DNA of 5,649 nucleotides. Source: Geobacteraceae bacterium (lineage in GTDB: Bacteria > Desulfobacterota > Desulfuromonadia > Desulfuromonadales > Desulfuromonadaceae). The notes under the pieces are model-generated. The model did not search any database, was not told the origin of the DNA, and worked only from the letters and a program-made list of their open reading frames with translations. A program made the position numbers and the translations under genes. Below, piece by piece: positions 1 to 5,568 of this stretch; the stretch's first letter is position 1, and each line of letters opens with the position of its first letter. The stretch spans positions 1 through 5,649 of the forward strand of contig JAIVHC010000209.1 in the NCBI GenBank assembly GCA_020201305.1, read 5' to 3'.

Positions 1-1015
1 CCGTGGAACCACGTCGTTGCGGGGTGGCAAGGTCTGCAGGTTGCTCCCCACTTAAAAACCCCTGGGTCGGGGTGCGCCCGAAGGAGTACTTGAGCAGCTG
101 GCGCGCTTTCTCTCGCGCCGATTTTTGCTGGGCTGGGGAAGCATCCATCGCCAACCGGTAGGCACGCACCACATTTGCGACATATTCAGCGCTCTTCATA
201 CGCCCCTCGATCTTGAAGCTCCTCACCCCGGCCTGTTCAAGATCGGGGAGGAGATCAATTACCGAAAGGTCATTGGGAGAAAAGTAGTATCCGTGCTTGC
301 CCCCCACGTTGTAGCGGCGCCGGCACGGCTGCGCGCAGCGTCCGCGGTTGCCGCTTTTCCCACCCAGATAGGAGGAAAACATGCACTGCCCGGAAAAGCT
401 GAAGCACAGCGCTCCATGGATGAAGTGCTCCAGTTCCATCTGTGTCCGGGAGCGGATATGTGCAACCTCTTCCAGAGTAAGTTCCCGCGCCAGCACTGCG
501 CGGGTGAAACCCATCTGTTCCAGCTGCTTCACTCCCGCAACATTGTGTACCGTCATCTGGGTTGAGGCGTGGAGTTCAAGTTCGGGAAAGTGTTCACGTG
601 CCAGGCGCCACACTGCGAGATCCTGCAGAATCACCGCATCCACCTGTGCCTCACTCACGGCGGCAAGCATATCTACCAGATAGGGAAGCTCTTCCTCTTT
701 GATCAGGGTGTTAATGGTCACAAACAGCTTGCGTCCGCGCTCATGCGCATACGCGCTCATAGCAGAGAGATCCTGCAGGGAGAAGTTTTTCGCCTTTGCG
801 CGCGCGGAAAAGGATTGCAAGCCACAGTACACCGCATCAGCTCCTGCCTCCATGGCGGCAAAGAACGCCTCCAGACTTCCGGCGGGGGCCAGAAGTTCTG
901 CGCTGACCGGCCCTGTTATTGCGGGTGCAACAGGCTTCGGCTCGGGCGTTCCCTTTTTCTGCCCTGGATGTTTGCGTGCTGGCTGCTTGTGTTTTGGTGC
1001 GGTTTTTTTACTCAA
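1..1015 (-). CDS. U32 family (RlhA/YdcP-like) protein, 3' end cut by window edge
   Basis: Reading leftward from 1015 gives 338 codons with no stop before the edge. After a Lys/Pro-rich basic tail (residues 2-36), the domain opens with ELLAPAGS (40-47), followed by GADAVYCG, an ELHASTQ segment, and the U32 signature around E196-x-F-I-H-G-A-L-C. Four cysteines, C204, C211, C227 and C231, have the same spacing as in E. coli YdcP; related U32 proteins (UbiU/UbiV) bind a 4Fe-4S cluster through conserved cysteines, so these are probable ligands. SFKIEGRMKS follows. Despite the name 'peptidase', characterised U32 members mostly act in RNA or quinone hydroxylation (RlhA on 23S rRNA, TrhP on tRNA, UbiU/UbiV). 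The substrate here is inferred at best. The start is TTG: an in-frame TAG lies three codons upstream, GGAG precedes at 9 nt, and no other start codon precedes the conserved domain. It is separated from groEL by a strong terminator, so it is not in that operon. Confidence 0.93.
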   Translation of the reverse strand, partial: MSKKTAPKHKQPARKHPGQKKGTPEPKPVAPAITGPVSAELLAPAGSLEAFFAAMEAGADAVYCGLQSFSARAKAKNFSLQDLSAMSAYAHERGRKLFVTINTLIKEEELPYLVDMLAAVSEAQVDAVILQDLAVWRLAREHFPELELHASTQMTVHNVAGVKQLEQMGFTRAVLARELTLEEVAHIRSRTQMELEHFIHGALCFSFSGQCMFSSYLGGKSGNRGRCAQPCRRRYNVGGKHGYYFSPNDLSVIDLLPDLEQAGVRSFKIEGRMKSAEYVANVVRAYRLAMDASPAQQKSAREKARQLLKYSFGRTPTQGFLSGEQPADLATPQRRGST

Positions 1016-1024
1016 TGAATTCTA

Positions 1025-1028
1025 CTCC
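1025..1028 (-). promoter_or_regulatory. Ribosome binding site fixing the TTG start of the U32 gene
   Basis: On the minus strand GGAG sits 9 nt before TTG at 1015-1013. The next in-frame ATG is codon 55, inside the conserved domain, so this site decides the start in favour of TTG. Confidence 0.7.
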
Positions 1029-1033
1029 GGAAA

Positions 1034-1061
1034 ATTAGAAAATGATGCTGCAAGGATGCAA
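1034..1061 (-). promoter_or_regulatory. Candidate promoter of the U32 gene
   Basis: On the minus strand TTGCAT (1061-1056) and TCTAAT (1039-1034) are separated by 16 nt. The -10 matches the sigma70 consensus at 5 of 6 positions but the -35 only at the first three. Transcription would start very close to the ribosome binding site, giving a short leader. This is a pattern match only. Confidence 0.3.
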
Positions 1062-1067
1062 TATTGA

Positions 1068-1248
1068 GGGTGCGTAGCGATATTGAACCAGGGCACTTAC
1101 AGGGGGGGTGCCCCTACGATTACATGCAACCATCGGTGCAAATCTACCACCAATCGCGTCATTCAGCGTAGGGGCGAAAAATTTTTCGCTCCTACCGATG
1201 TGCCGCAACAACGGTAGCGTATTTGCAAGAAAAATGCGCAACGCACCC
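1068..1248. repeat. Nested inverted-repeat element (REP/MITE-like), non-coding
   Basis: Three nested symmetries occupy this gene-free stretch. The outer arms GGGTGCGTAGCG (1068-1079) and CGCAACGCACCC (1237-1248) are inverted copies matching at 11 of 12 positions. Inner arms GCCCCTACG (1110-1118) and CGTAGGGGC (1167-1175) match at 9 of 9. The second inner arm overlaps a 28-bp palindrome at 1168-1195. G-rich GTAGGGGC palindromes of this style are common dispersed intergenic repeats in bacteria. No transposase or convincing ORF lies inside. That it is a mobile or dispersed element is inference; copies elsewhere in the genome would be needed. Confidence 0.5.
1168..1195. repeat. 28-bp palindrome within the intergenic repeat element
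   Basis: GTAGGGGCGAAAAA is followed immediately by TTTTTCGCTCCTAC. The 14-bp arms pair throughout except for one G/T position, which is a wobble pair in RNA, with no spacer. It could act as a REP-type palindrome. It is not next to any gene end, so a role as a gene terminator is unlikely. Confidence 0.65.
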
Positions 1249-1315
1249 GGAGGGATGCACCTATATATGTCCTTGAATTATCCACTATACCACCCGTTCT
1301 TATCCAGCCCCAACG
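1249..1315. other. Rest of the U32-groEL intergenic region, nothing recognised
   Basis: Together with 1016-1067 and the repeat element, this makes about 370 bases between the U32 start and the groEL stop without a gene. Between the repeat element and the terminator I see no convincing coding frame, promoter or RNA gene. Confidence 0.5.
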
Positions 1316-1347
1316 CAAAAAGCCCCTCCGGCTGGAGGGGCTTTTTG
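1316..1347 (-). terminator. Strong rho-independent terminator of groESL, symmetrical
   Basis: Perfect 14-bp arms CAAAAAGCCCCTCC (1316-1329) and GGAGGGGCTTTTTG (1334-1347) flank a GGCT loop. Read on the minus strand it lies 38 nt past the groEL stop (1386-1388) and ends in a T5 run. Because the arms carry A5 and T5, it would also stop plus-strand transcription. Confidence 0.92.
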
Positions 1348-1385
1348 TCTTTTGTACCTATTAGCTGATTTTCAGGCCGGGCTGC

Positions 1386-1592
1386 CTACATCATGCCGCC
1401 CATGCCACCCATTCCGCCCATGCCGCCGGGCATTGCGGGTGCAGCATCGTTGTCTTCCGGAATGTCTGCGATACATGCTTCGGTAGTCAGCATCAGACCC
1501 GCAACGGATCCGGCGTTCTGCAGAGCACAGCGGGTAACCTTGGTCGGATCGAGGACTCCGGCTTTAAGCAGATCCTCATACTCCTCGGTAGC
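1386..1592 (-). pseudogene. groL: Detached, out-of-frame 3' end of groEL (residues 481-548)
   Basis: From the deletion junction, this frame encodes 68 residues equivalent to GroEL 481-548 in E. coli numbering, followed by TAG. It begins A-T-E-E-Y, contains the equatorial segment GVLDPTKVTRCALQNA (including the Asp495 equivalent, a nucleotide-pocket residue) and ends in the typical GGM repeat tail with terminal MM. It has no start codon or ribosome binding site of its own, and the upstream groEL frame stops inside it at 1493. It is therefore untranslated unless ribosomes shift frame at the junction. The codons show no further damage, which fits a recent lesion or an artefact. Confidence 0.9.
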
Positions 1593-2731
1593 TTAACTAC
1601 AGCAACACCGCCTACGAGCTTCGCGAGGCGCTCCTGGAGCTTCTCACGATCATACTCGCTGCTGGTCTCCTCAATCTGGCCACGGAGTATCTTGACGCGG
1701 CTCTGGATATCCTCATCGCTGCCGGCACCATCAACGATAGTGGTGTTGTCTTTGTCCACAACAATGCGCTTCGCGGTTCCGAGCATATCCAGGGTAGCGT
1801 TTTCGAGGGTGAAACCCAGCTCTTCGGAGATCACCTGACCACCGGTAAGAATGGCGATATCTTCGAGCATTGCCTTGCGGCGGTCGCCAAAGCCGGGGGC
1901 TTTAACCGCACATACGTTCAGAGAACCGCGCAGCTTGTTGACTACCAGCGTAGCCAGCGCTTCGCCGTCGAGATCCTCGGCGATGATCATCAAAGGACGA
2001 CCCTGCTTGGCAACCGGCTCCAGCACCGGGAGGAGGTCACGCATCGCAGAGATTTTTTTGTCGGTGATGAGGATCATGGGATCGTCCATCTCCGCGCTCA
2101 TGCGCTCGGAATCGGTAACGAAGTAGGGGGAGAGGTAGCCACGGTCGAACTGCATACCCTCAACCGTTTCGAGGGAGGTCTCCATGGATTTCGCTTCCTC
2201 AACGGTGATTACGCCCTCTTTACCTACCTTGTCCATGGCTTCGGCGAGGATGTTGCCGATGGTCTCATCGCTGTTGGCAGAGATGGTGCCAACCTGGGCG
2301 ATCTCCTTGTGGTTGGCGATCGGCTGGGAGAGCTCACGCATCGCCTCAACGGCGGCGATTACCGCCTTGTCAATACCACGCTTGATCTCCATGGGGTTAT
2401 GACCCGCACTTACCAGCTTAACCCCTTCGCGGTAAATAGCCTGCGCAAGCACGGTTGCTGTAGTAGTACCATCACCGGCGATATCTGAGGTTTTGGACGC
2501 CACCTCTTTTACCAGCTGTACGCCCATGTTCTGGAACTTGTCTTCGATTTCAATCTCGCGCGCAACGGTAACACCGTCCTTGGTAATCAGGGGTGCGCCA
2601 TACGACCTATCAATCACCACGTTGCGCCCTTTGGGACCCAGGGTTACTTTGACGGTATCGGCAAGGAGATTTACCCCGGCCAGAATATCGGCGCGGGCTT
2701 TTTCAGAATACTTAATTTCTTTTGCAGCCAT
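1493..2731 (-). CDS. groL: Chaperonin GroEL, truncated by a frameshifting internal deletion
   Basis: GroEL forms the double-ring ATP-driven folding chamber that works with GroES. Residues 1-379 align with E. coli GroEL without an apparent indel: equatorial start with VTLGPKGRNVV, ATP-binding GDGTTTATV (Asp87 region), intermediate segment, and the complete apical domain up to GGVAVV. After Val379 (codon 1597-1595) the reading becomes 33 unrelated residues and stops at 1493, giving 412 residues against a usual 548 or so. The missing part covers about residues 380-480, including catalytic Asp398 and the GGG loop near 414-416, and the C-terminal equatorial half is out of frame. The locus from 1386 to 2731 is 1346 nt, 301 short of 549 codons. 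The product should not fold into a working ring. It is second in the CIRCE-controlled operon. An artefact of assembly cannot be excluded. Confidence 0.93.
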   Translation of the reverse strand: MAAKEIKYSEKARADILAGVNLLADTVKVTLGPKGRNVVIDRSYGAPLITKDGVTVAREIEIEDKFQNMGVQLVKEVASKTSDIAGDGTTTATVLAQAIYREGVKLVSAGHNPMEIKRGIDKAVIAAVEAMRELSQPIANHKEIAQVGTISANSDETIGNILAEAMDKVGKEGVITVEEAKSMETSLETVEGMQFDRGYLSPYFVTDSERMSAEMDDPMILITDKKISAMRDLLPVLEPVAKQGRPLMIIAEDLDGEALATLVVNKLRGSLNVCAVKAPGFGDRRKAMLEDIAILTGGQVISEELGFTLENATLDMLGTAKRIVVDKDNTTIVDGAGSDEDIQSRVKILRGQIEETSSEYDREKLQERLAKLVGGVAVVKLPRSMRICLKPESSIRPRLPAVLCRTPDPLRV

Positions 2732-2738
2732 GTCTTAA

Positions 2739-2747
2739 CTCCTCTTT
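2739..2747 (-). promoter_or_regulatory. Ribosome binding site of groEL
   Basis: On the minus strand AAAGAGGAG lies 7 nt before the ATG at 2731. It is near consensus, so translation initiation of the broken groEL should still be efficient. Confidence 0.85.
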
Positions 2748-2783
2748 AGTATAATTAGCTTAATAGTATAAAAAGCTGAATTC

Positions 2784-2815
2784 AGAAGATAAATTATGAA
2801 GACAATTTATCTTCT
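2784..2815 (-). other. Perfect 12-bp hairpin between groES and groEL
   Basis: AGAAGATAAATT (2784-2795) and AATTTATCTTCT (2804-2815) are exact inverted repeats around an 8-nt loop. It sits in the 114-bp, A+T-rich gap between the groES stop and groEL start. In the groESL mRNA it would form an A+U-rich stem. No T-run follows directly on the minus strand (a T5 occurs about 8 nt later), so a full terminator is unlikely. Partial attenuation, mRNA stability or processing is possible. Cleavage of groESL mRNA between the two cistrons is known in Agrobacterium tumefaciens; the parallel here is inference. Confidence 0.7.
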
Positions 2816-2845
2816 TGTATATGTTCGATCTTAAGGGGGATAAAC

Positions 2846-3136
2846 CTACTCGATGATCCCCAGAACATCTTCCTCACGCAGCATGAGGTAGTCTTCGCCT
2901 TCAACCTTGATATCGGTACCGGCGTACTTGCCAAACAGAACCTTGTCATCCTTCTTCACGGACATGGGCAGAACCTTGCCTTCTGCAGATGTCTTCCCGG
3001 GTCCAACCGCCAGAACCACACCCTGCTGGGGTTTCTCTTTAGAAGCGGTATCGGGAATGATGATCCCTGCAGCCGTTTTGGTCTCTTCTTCCACACACTT
3101 AACAATGATACGGTCATGCAATGGTTTGATGTTCAT
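2846..3136 (-). CDS. groES: Co-chaperonin GroES (Hsp10)
   Basis: This is the 96-residue lid of the GroEL folding chamber, a cytoplasmic heptamer that caps the GroEL ring. The N-terminus MNIKPLHDRIIVK is typical. The mobile loop has G24 and the hydrophobic triplet I25-I26-I27, the part that docks on the GroEL apical domain, at the same position as IVL in E. coli. VGPGK, the VLFGKYAGT strand and the closing LREEDVLGIIE complete the beta-barrel. Length is normal and no residue looks defective. GGGAGAG (3149-3143) precedes the ATG by 6 nt. It is first in the operon, directly behind the CIRCE operator, so HrcA repression with heat or stress induction is expected. Its partner gene downstream is broken, so this GroES would need a GroEL encoded elsewhere. 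Confidence 0.98.
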   Translation of the reverse strand: MNIKPLHDRIIVKCVEEETKTAAGIIIPDTASKEKPQQGVVLAVGPGKTSAEGKVLPMSVKKDDKVLFGKYAGTDIKVEGEDYLMLREEDVLGIIE

Positions 3137-3142
3137 AGTTTT

Positions 3143-3149
3143 CTCTCCC
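3143..3149 (-). promoter_or_regulatory. Ribosome binding site of groES
   Basis: On the minus strand GGGAGAG lies 6 nt before the ATG at 3136. Confidence 0.75.
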
Positions 3150-3207
3150 TGTATTATTATGGGTTAGGTTTCCGGCATAATTGCCGTGGGTTAAAGTCAA
3201 ATCTTTG

Positions 3208-3234
3208 TTAGCACTCTGTTTTGACGAGTGCTAA
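3208..3234 (-). promoter_or_regulatory. CIRCE operator (HrcA binding site) of groESL
   Basis: TTAGCACTC (3208-3216), a 9-nt spacer and GAGTGCTAA (3226-3234) match the CIRCE consensus at every arm position. It lies about 5 nt downstream of the expected transcription start, so bound HrcA would block the promoter and the element would be transcribed into the leader. It implies an hrcA gene elsewhere in the genome. In known systems, GroEL itself keeps HrcA active. Confidence 0.97.
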
Positions 3235-3245
3235 CAACAGTGGAC

Positions 3246-3273
3246 AATATAATCAGCGCCGGCGCATTGTCAA
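3246..3273 (-). promoter_or_regulatory. Sigma70-type promoter of groESL
   Basis: On the minus strand TTGACA (3273-3268) is a perfect -35 and TATATT (3251-3246) a good -10, separated by 16 nt. The expected start near 3239 is immediately ahead of CIRCE, the classical arrangement for HrcA-regulated operons. No sigma32-type promoter was noticed. Confidence 0.85.
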
Positions 3274-3370
3274 GGTTTTGTTCCAGAAATTTTCCACATT
3301 CCTCTTCCATGATGCTTTCGCAAAAAATCATAAGATGATTAGAGAATAGAATGGAGCCGACGACATCAGC

Positions 3371-3399
3371 TTGACAGCGGATATGCCGCATGCTACATC
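3371..3399 (+). promoter_or_regulatory. Candidate promoter of the aminotransferase gene
   Basis: TTGACA (3371-3376) is a perfect -35. After 17 nt comes TACATC (3394-3399), a weak -10 preceded by TG at 3391-3392, as in extended -10 promoters. It would give a leader of roughly 55 nt before the ATG at 3462. Confidence 0.5.
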
Positions 3400-3447
3400 A
3401 GCAAAATTACTCCAAAAATACCTCCTGATATGCCCCATTCAGATGCG

Positions 3448-3453
3448 AAAGGA
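3448..3453 (+). promoter_or_regulatory. Ribosome binding site of the aminotransferase gene
   Basis: AAAGGA ends 8 nt before the ATG at 3462 and supports that start. Confidence 0.65.
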
Positions 3454-3461
3454 TCAAGTAG

Positions 3462-4538
3462 ATGAAAAAGAAACTTTTCATTCCCGGGCCGGTTGAAGTC
3501 AGCGCCGATGTATATACCGCCATGTCGAGCCCGATGATCGGGCACCGTATGCCAGAATATGCCGAACTGCACAAGAGCGTCACCACCCAGTTGCAGACCC
3601 TGCTGCATACACAGGAGCCGGTATTCCTGTCCACGTCAAGCGCCTTTGGCATCATGGAGGGAGCGGTGCGCAATCTGGTACAGAAACGCTGTGCCAATTT
3701 CGCCAACGGCGCCTTCAGCACCAAATGGCACGATGTTACCCAACGCTGTGGGATTGAAGCGGATCTATTTTCTGCCGAATGGGGCCAGCCCGTCACCCCG
3801 GGAATGGTGGATAAAGCGCTCTCCTCCGGCAAATACGATGCCATGACCATGGTACACAACGAAACCTCCACCGGGGTGATGTCACCCCTGGCCAGCATTG
3901 CCGAGGTGATGAAAAAGTATCCGGAGGTGAGCTTTATTGTGGATACGGTCTCCTCTATGAGCGCGGTACCCATCGACTTCAGCACCCTGGGGATGGATGC
4001 ATGTCTCGCCGGGGTGCAAAAAGCGTTCGGCCTCCCTCCAGGGCTTGCGGTGTGTGCGGTATCGCGCAAAGCGCTGGAAAAGGCGAAAACCACCCCGAAC
4101 CGGGGTTATTACTTTGACTTTGAAGAGTTTGAAAAGAACGACCTCAAGCACAACACCCCCAGCACCCCGTGTATCAGCCTGATCTACGGCATGGACGCGC
4201 AGCTGAAGAAGATGTTCAGCGAAGGGCTGCAGAAGCGCTACGAGCGCCACGCGCGTATGGCCGGGATGACTCGCGAATGGGCACGCAAGCACGGCTTTGA
4301 GCTCTTTGCCGCCGAAGGCTACGCCTCCATGACTCTAACCAGTGTACGCAATACACGGGGGCTGGACCTGGAAGGGATAAAGAAAACCGTAGGCGAACGC
4401 GGCTACGCCATGGATAACGGCTACGGCAAGATCAAGAACGAGACCTTCCGCATCCCCCACATGGCGGACATGCAACCTGCGGATTTAGAGGAATACTTTG
4501 TAGTTCTGGATGAGTTGATGCCGCCGGTGGAGAAATAA
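3462..4538 (+). CDS. Class V PLP-dependent aminotransferase (alanine-glyoxylate / serine-pyruvate type)
   Basis: A complete 358-residue fold-type I enzyme of the small class V aminotransferase group, which moves amino groups between small substrates such as alanine, serine or aspartate and glyoxylate or pyruvate. It opens with PGPVEVS (8-14) and GHR (27-29), both typical of the family. HNETSTG is at 132-138, and FIVDTVSS at 158-165 contains Asp161, which should contact the cofactor ring nitrogen. AGVQKAFGLPPG at 183-194 contains Lys187, the expected Schiff-base lysine. NTPSTP (231-236) and a late arginine, R330, in TFRIPHMAD complete the active site. Length is normal and there is no signal peptide, so it is cytoplasmic. 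It is divergent from groES, with its own candidate promoter, and convergent with the LysR gene. Exact substrates cannot be read from sequence; relatives are also annotated as a soluble hydrogenase subunit, a name not supported by any hydrogenase motif here. Confidence 0.92.
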   Translation: MKKKLFIPGPVEVSADVYTAMSSPMIGHRMPEYAELHKSVTTQLQTLLHTQEPVFLSTSSAFGIMEGAVRNLVQKRCANFANGAFSTKWHDVTQRCGIEADLFSAEWGQPVTPGMVDKALSSGKYDAMTMVHNETSTGVMSPLASIAEVMKKYPEVSFIVDTVSSMSAVPIDFSTLGMDACLAGVQKAFGLPPGLAVCAVSRKALEKAKTTPNRGYYFDFEEFEKNDLKHNTPSTPCISLIYGMDAQLKKMFSEGLQKRYERHARMAGMTREWARKHGFELFAAEGYASMTLTSVRNTRGLDLEGIKKTVGERGYAMDNGYGKIKNETFRIPHMADMQPADLEEYFVVLDELMPPVEK

Positions 4539-4577
4539 TGCCAGGACAGAGGGGCGTATCAGGTCCTTAGACAGTTC

Positions 4578-4608
4578 CATGGCCAGAAATATCTATGGAT
4601 ATGCCATG
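4578..4608 (+). other. Hairpin in the gap between the convergent genes
   Basis: CATGGC (4578-4583) pairs with GCCATG (4603-4608), and inside them ATATC (4589-4593) pairs with GATAT (4598-4602) around a 4-nt loop. It has an internal bulge and no T-run on either side, so it is a weak terminator candidate at most. Confidence 0.35.
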
Positions 4609-4644
4609 CAACGACAAAAGAGGTTTTAGCCTTGCTCTATGGAT

Positions 4645-5544
4645 CTACGCCATATCTGTAAAGCAATTAAACAGACACTCCCGAAACAGGTCCGCTAAGG
4701 GTGAGGCGGGCCTGTTGTTTTCTACCAGAATGCGTTTACGGCTATGCATAAAGCCTTTAACCGTATGCGCAACCAGGTCTCCTTTACGCAGCGGCTCCGT
4801 AACCACATCAGAGGAGATAAAAGCAATACCATTACCTCTGATCACTGCATCGATGATCAGATGGAGGTCATCATAAAGGATAAATTCACGGAAATCCGAG
4901 AATTTTCTCCCCACAAACTCAAGGTTTTTCCCCAGAAAAATCCGCGAACAACATCCCTCCTGCCGACCATACAGGGGCAGGGAAAGAAGCTGGTCAATAT
5001 CGACCTGTTCAGGAAGATTGCCTAATTGCGGTGAACGGACAAAGATAATATCATCCCCGGGCAGTTCCGTGGTTTTAAACCCACTCAAATCCTCGCACTG
5101 ACAGTGCTCAATAATGGCCATATCAAAACGGTCTTCACGCAAACCGGCAACAATTTTGTCCGGCATATCAAAGATAAATTTTAAATCAGAAACGTCTCCT
5201 TTTATCATCATGAACTGTTCCAGCAATTTTGGCAGGTGGGCAATGCTGAACGCCGGAGTACAACCAAAAGCAAAACTCTTTTTCTCTTTCACCTGTTTTA
5301 AGCTTGTTTTTAGCTCCTCTTCGAGAGCAAGAATTTTCCTGGCCTGCATCAACACTACATGCCCCCATTCGGTAAGAACGAGGCGCGTATTGTTACGGCA
5401 GATCAGCTCATGTCCATAGCGGTCTTCCATGGCTTTAATCCGTCTGGATACCGCAGACTGGGTTATGCACAACTTTTCAGCCGCAGCTGAGAAACTCCCA
5501 CAAGCAGAAACCTCAACCAGTGTCCTGTAGTTTATTCCTTCCAT
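4645..5544 (-). CDS. LysR-type transcriptional regulator
   Basis: A complete 299-residue LTTR. The N-terminal winged helix-turn-helix (about 1-60) has the family pattern in SFSAAAEKLCITQSAVSRRI (17-36), followed by the linker helix rich in Glu and Lys (about 60-90). The effector-binding region (about 90-295) begins FAFGCTPAFSIAHLPKLL and contains the two-lobe landmarks FDMAI (140-144) and GNGIAFISSDVV (237-248). Such proteins act as tetramers and often control a divergent gene or themselves. AGAGGA (5556-5551) precedes the ATG by 6 nt. Upstream there is a 33-bp palindrome and a candidate promoter; any divergent target would lie beyond the right edge. The effector domain is fairly cysteine-rich (C148, C150, C198, C199, C290, C294). 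The target and ligand are unknown. The convergent aminotransferase is not an obvious target. Confidence 0.94.
   Translation of the reverse strand: MEGINYRTLVEVSACGSFSAAAEKLCITQSAVSRRIKAMEDRYGHELICRNNTRLVLTEWGHVVLMQARKILALEEELKTSLKQVKEKKSFAFGCTPAFSIAHLPKLLEQFMMIKGDVSDLKFIFDMPDKIVAGLREDRFDMAIIEHCQCEDLSGFKTTELPGDDIIFVRSPQLGNLPEQVDIDQLLSLPLYGRQEGCCSRIFLGKNLEFVGRKFSDFREFILYDDLHLIIDAVIRGNGIAFISSDVVTEPLRKGDLVAHTVKGFMHSRKRILVENNRPASPLADLFRECLFNCFTDMA
4685..4723 (+). terminator. Candidate terminator of the aminotransferase, inside the lysR 3' end
   Basis: AACAGGTCCGC (4685-4695) and GCGGGCCTGTT (4706-4716) form an 11-bp stem with one T/G wobble and a 10-nt loop, followed on the plus strand by GTTTTCT. 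It lies about 150 nt past the aminotransferase stop and within the last codons of the convergent lysR gene. The structure is clear, but its use as a terminator is inferred. Confidence 0.5.
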
Positions 5545-5568
5545 CGAAAATCCTCTATCGAATGTGGA

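Noticed and set aside
125..1067. Several plus-strand open frames of 100-149 codons
   Set aside because: They lie opposite the U32 gene, have no recognisable motifs, and the minus-strand reading shows a full conserved family sequence.
1108..1368. Plus-strand 86-codon open frame in the intergenic region
   Set aside because: It runs through the palindromes and ends past the groEL terminator; its composition reflects the repeats and it has no family resemblance.
1393..1596. Plus-strand frame starting with a Met/Pro repeat
   Set aside because: It is the antisense reading of the GroEL GGM tail.
2836..2861. GGGGAT / ATCCCC inverted repeat over the groES stop codon
   Set aside because: Only 6-bp arms with a 14-nt loop, partly coding, and no T-run; too weak to call.
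3326..3340. AATCAT-AAG-ATGATT small palindrome in the groES-aminotransferase gap
   Set aside because: Six-bp arms in A+T-rich DNA are expected by chance; no second copy was noticed.
3407..4093. Minus-strand 228-codon open frame
   Set aside because: It is antisense to the aminotransferase, whose catalytic motifs are all in the plus frame.
4595..4876. Plus-strand 93-codon frame at the end of lysR
   Set aside because: It overlaps the conserved end of the LysR effector domain on the other strand and has no convincing ribosome binding site or motif.
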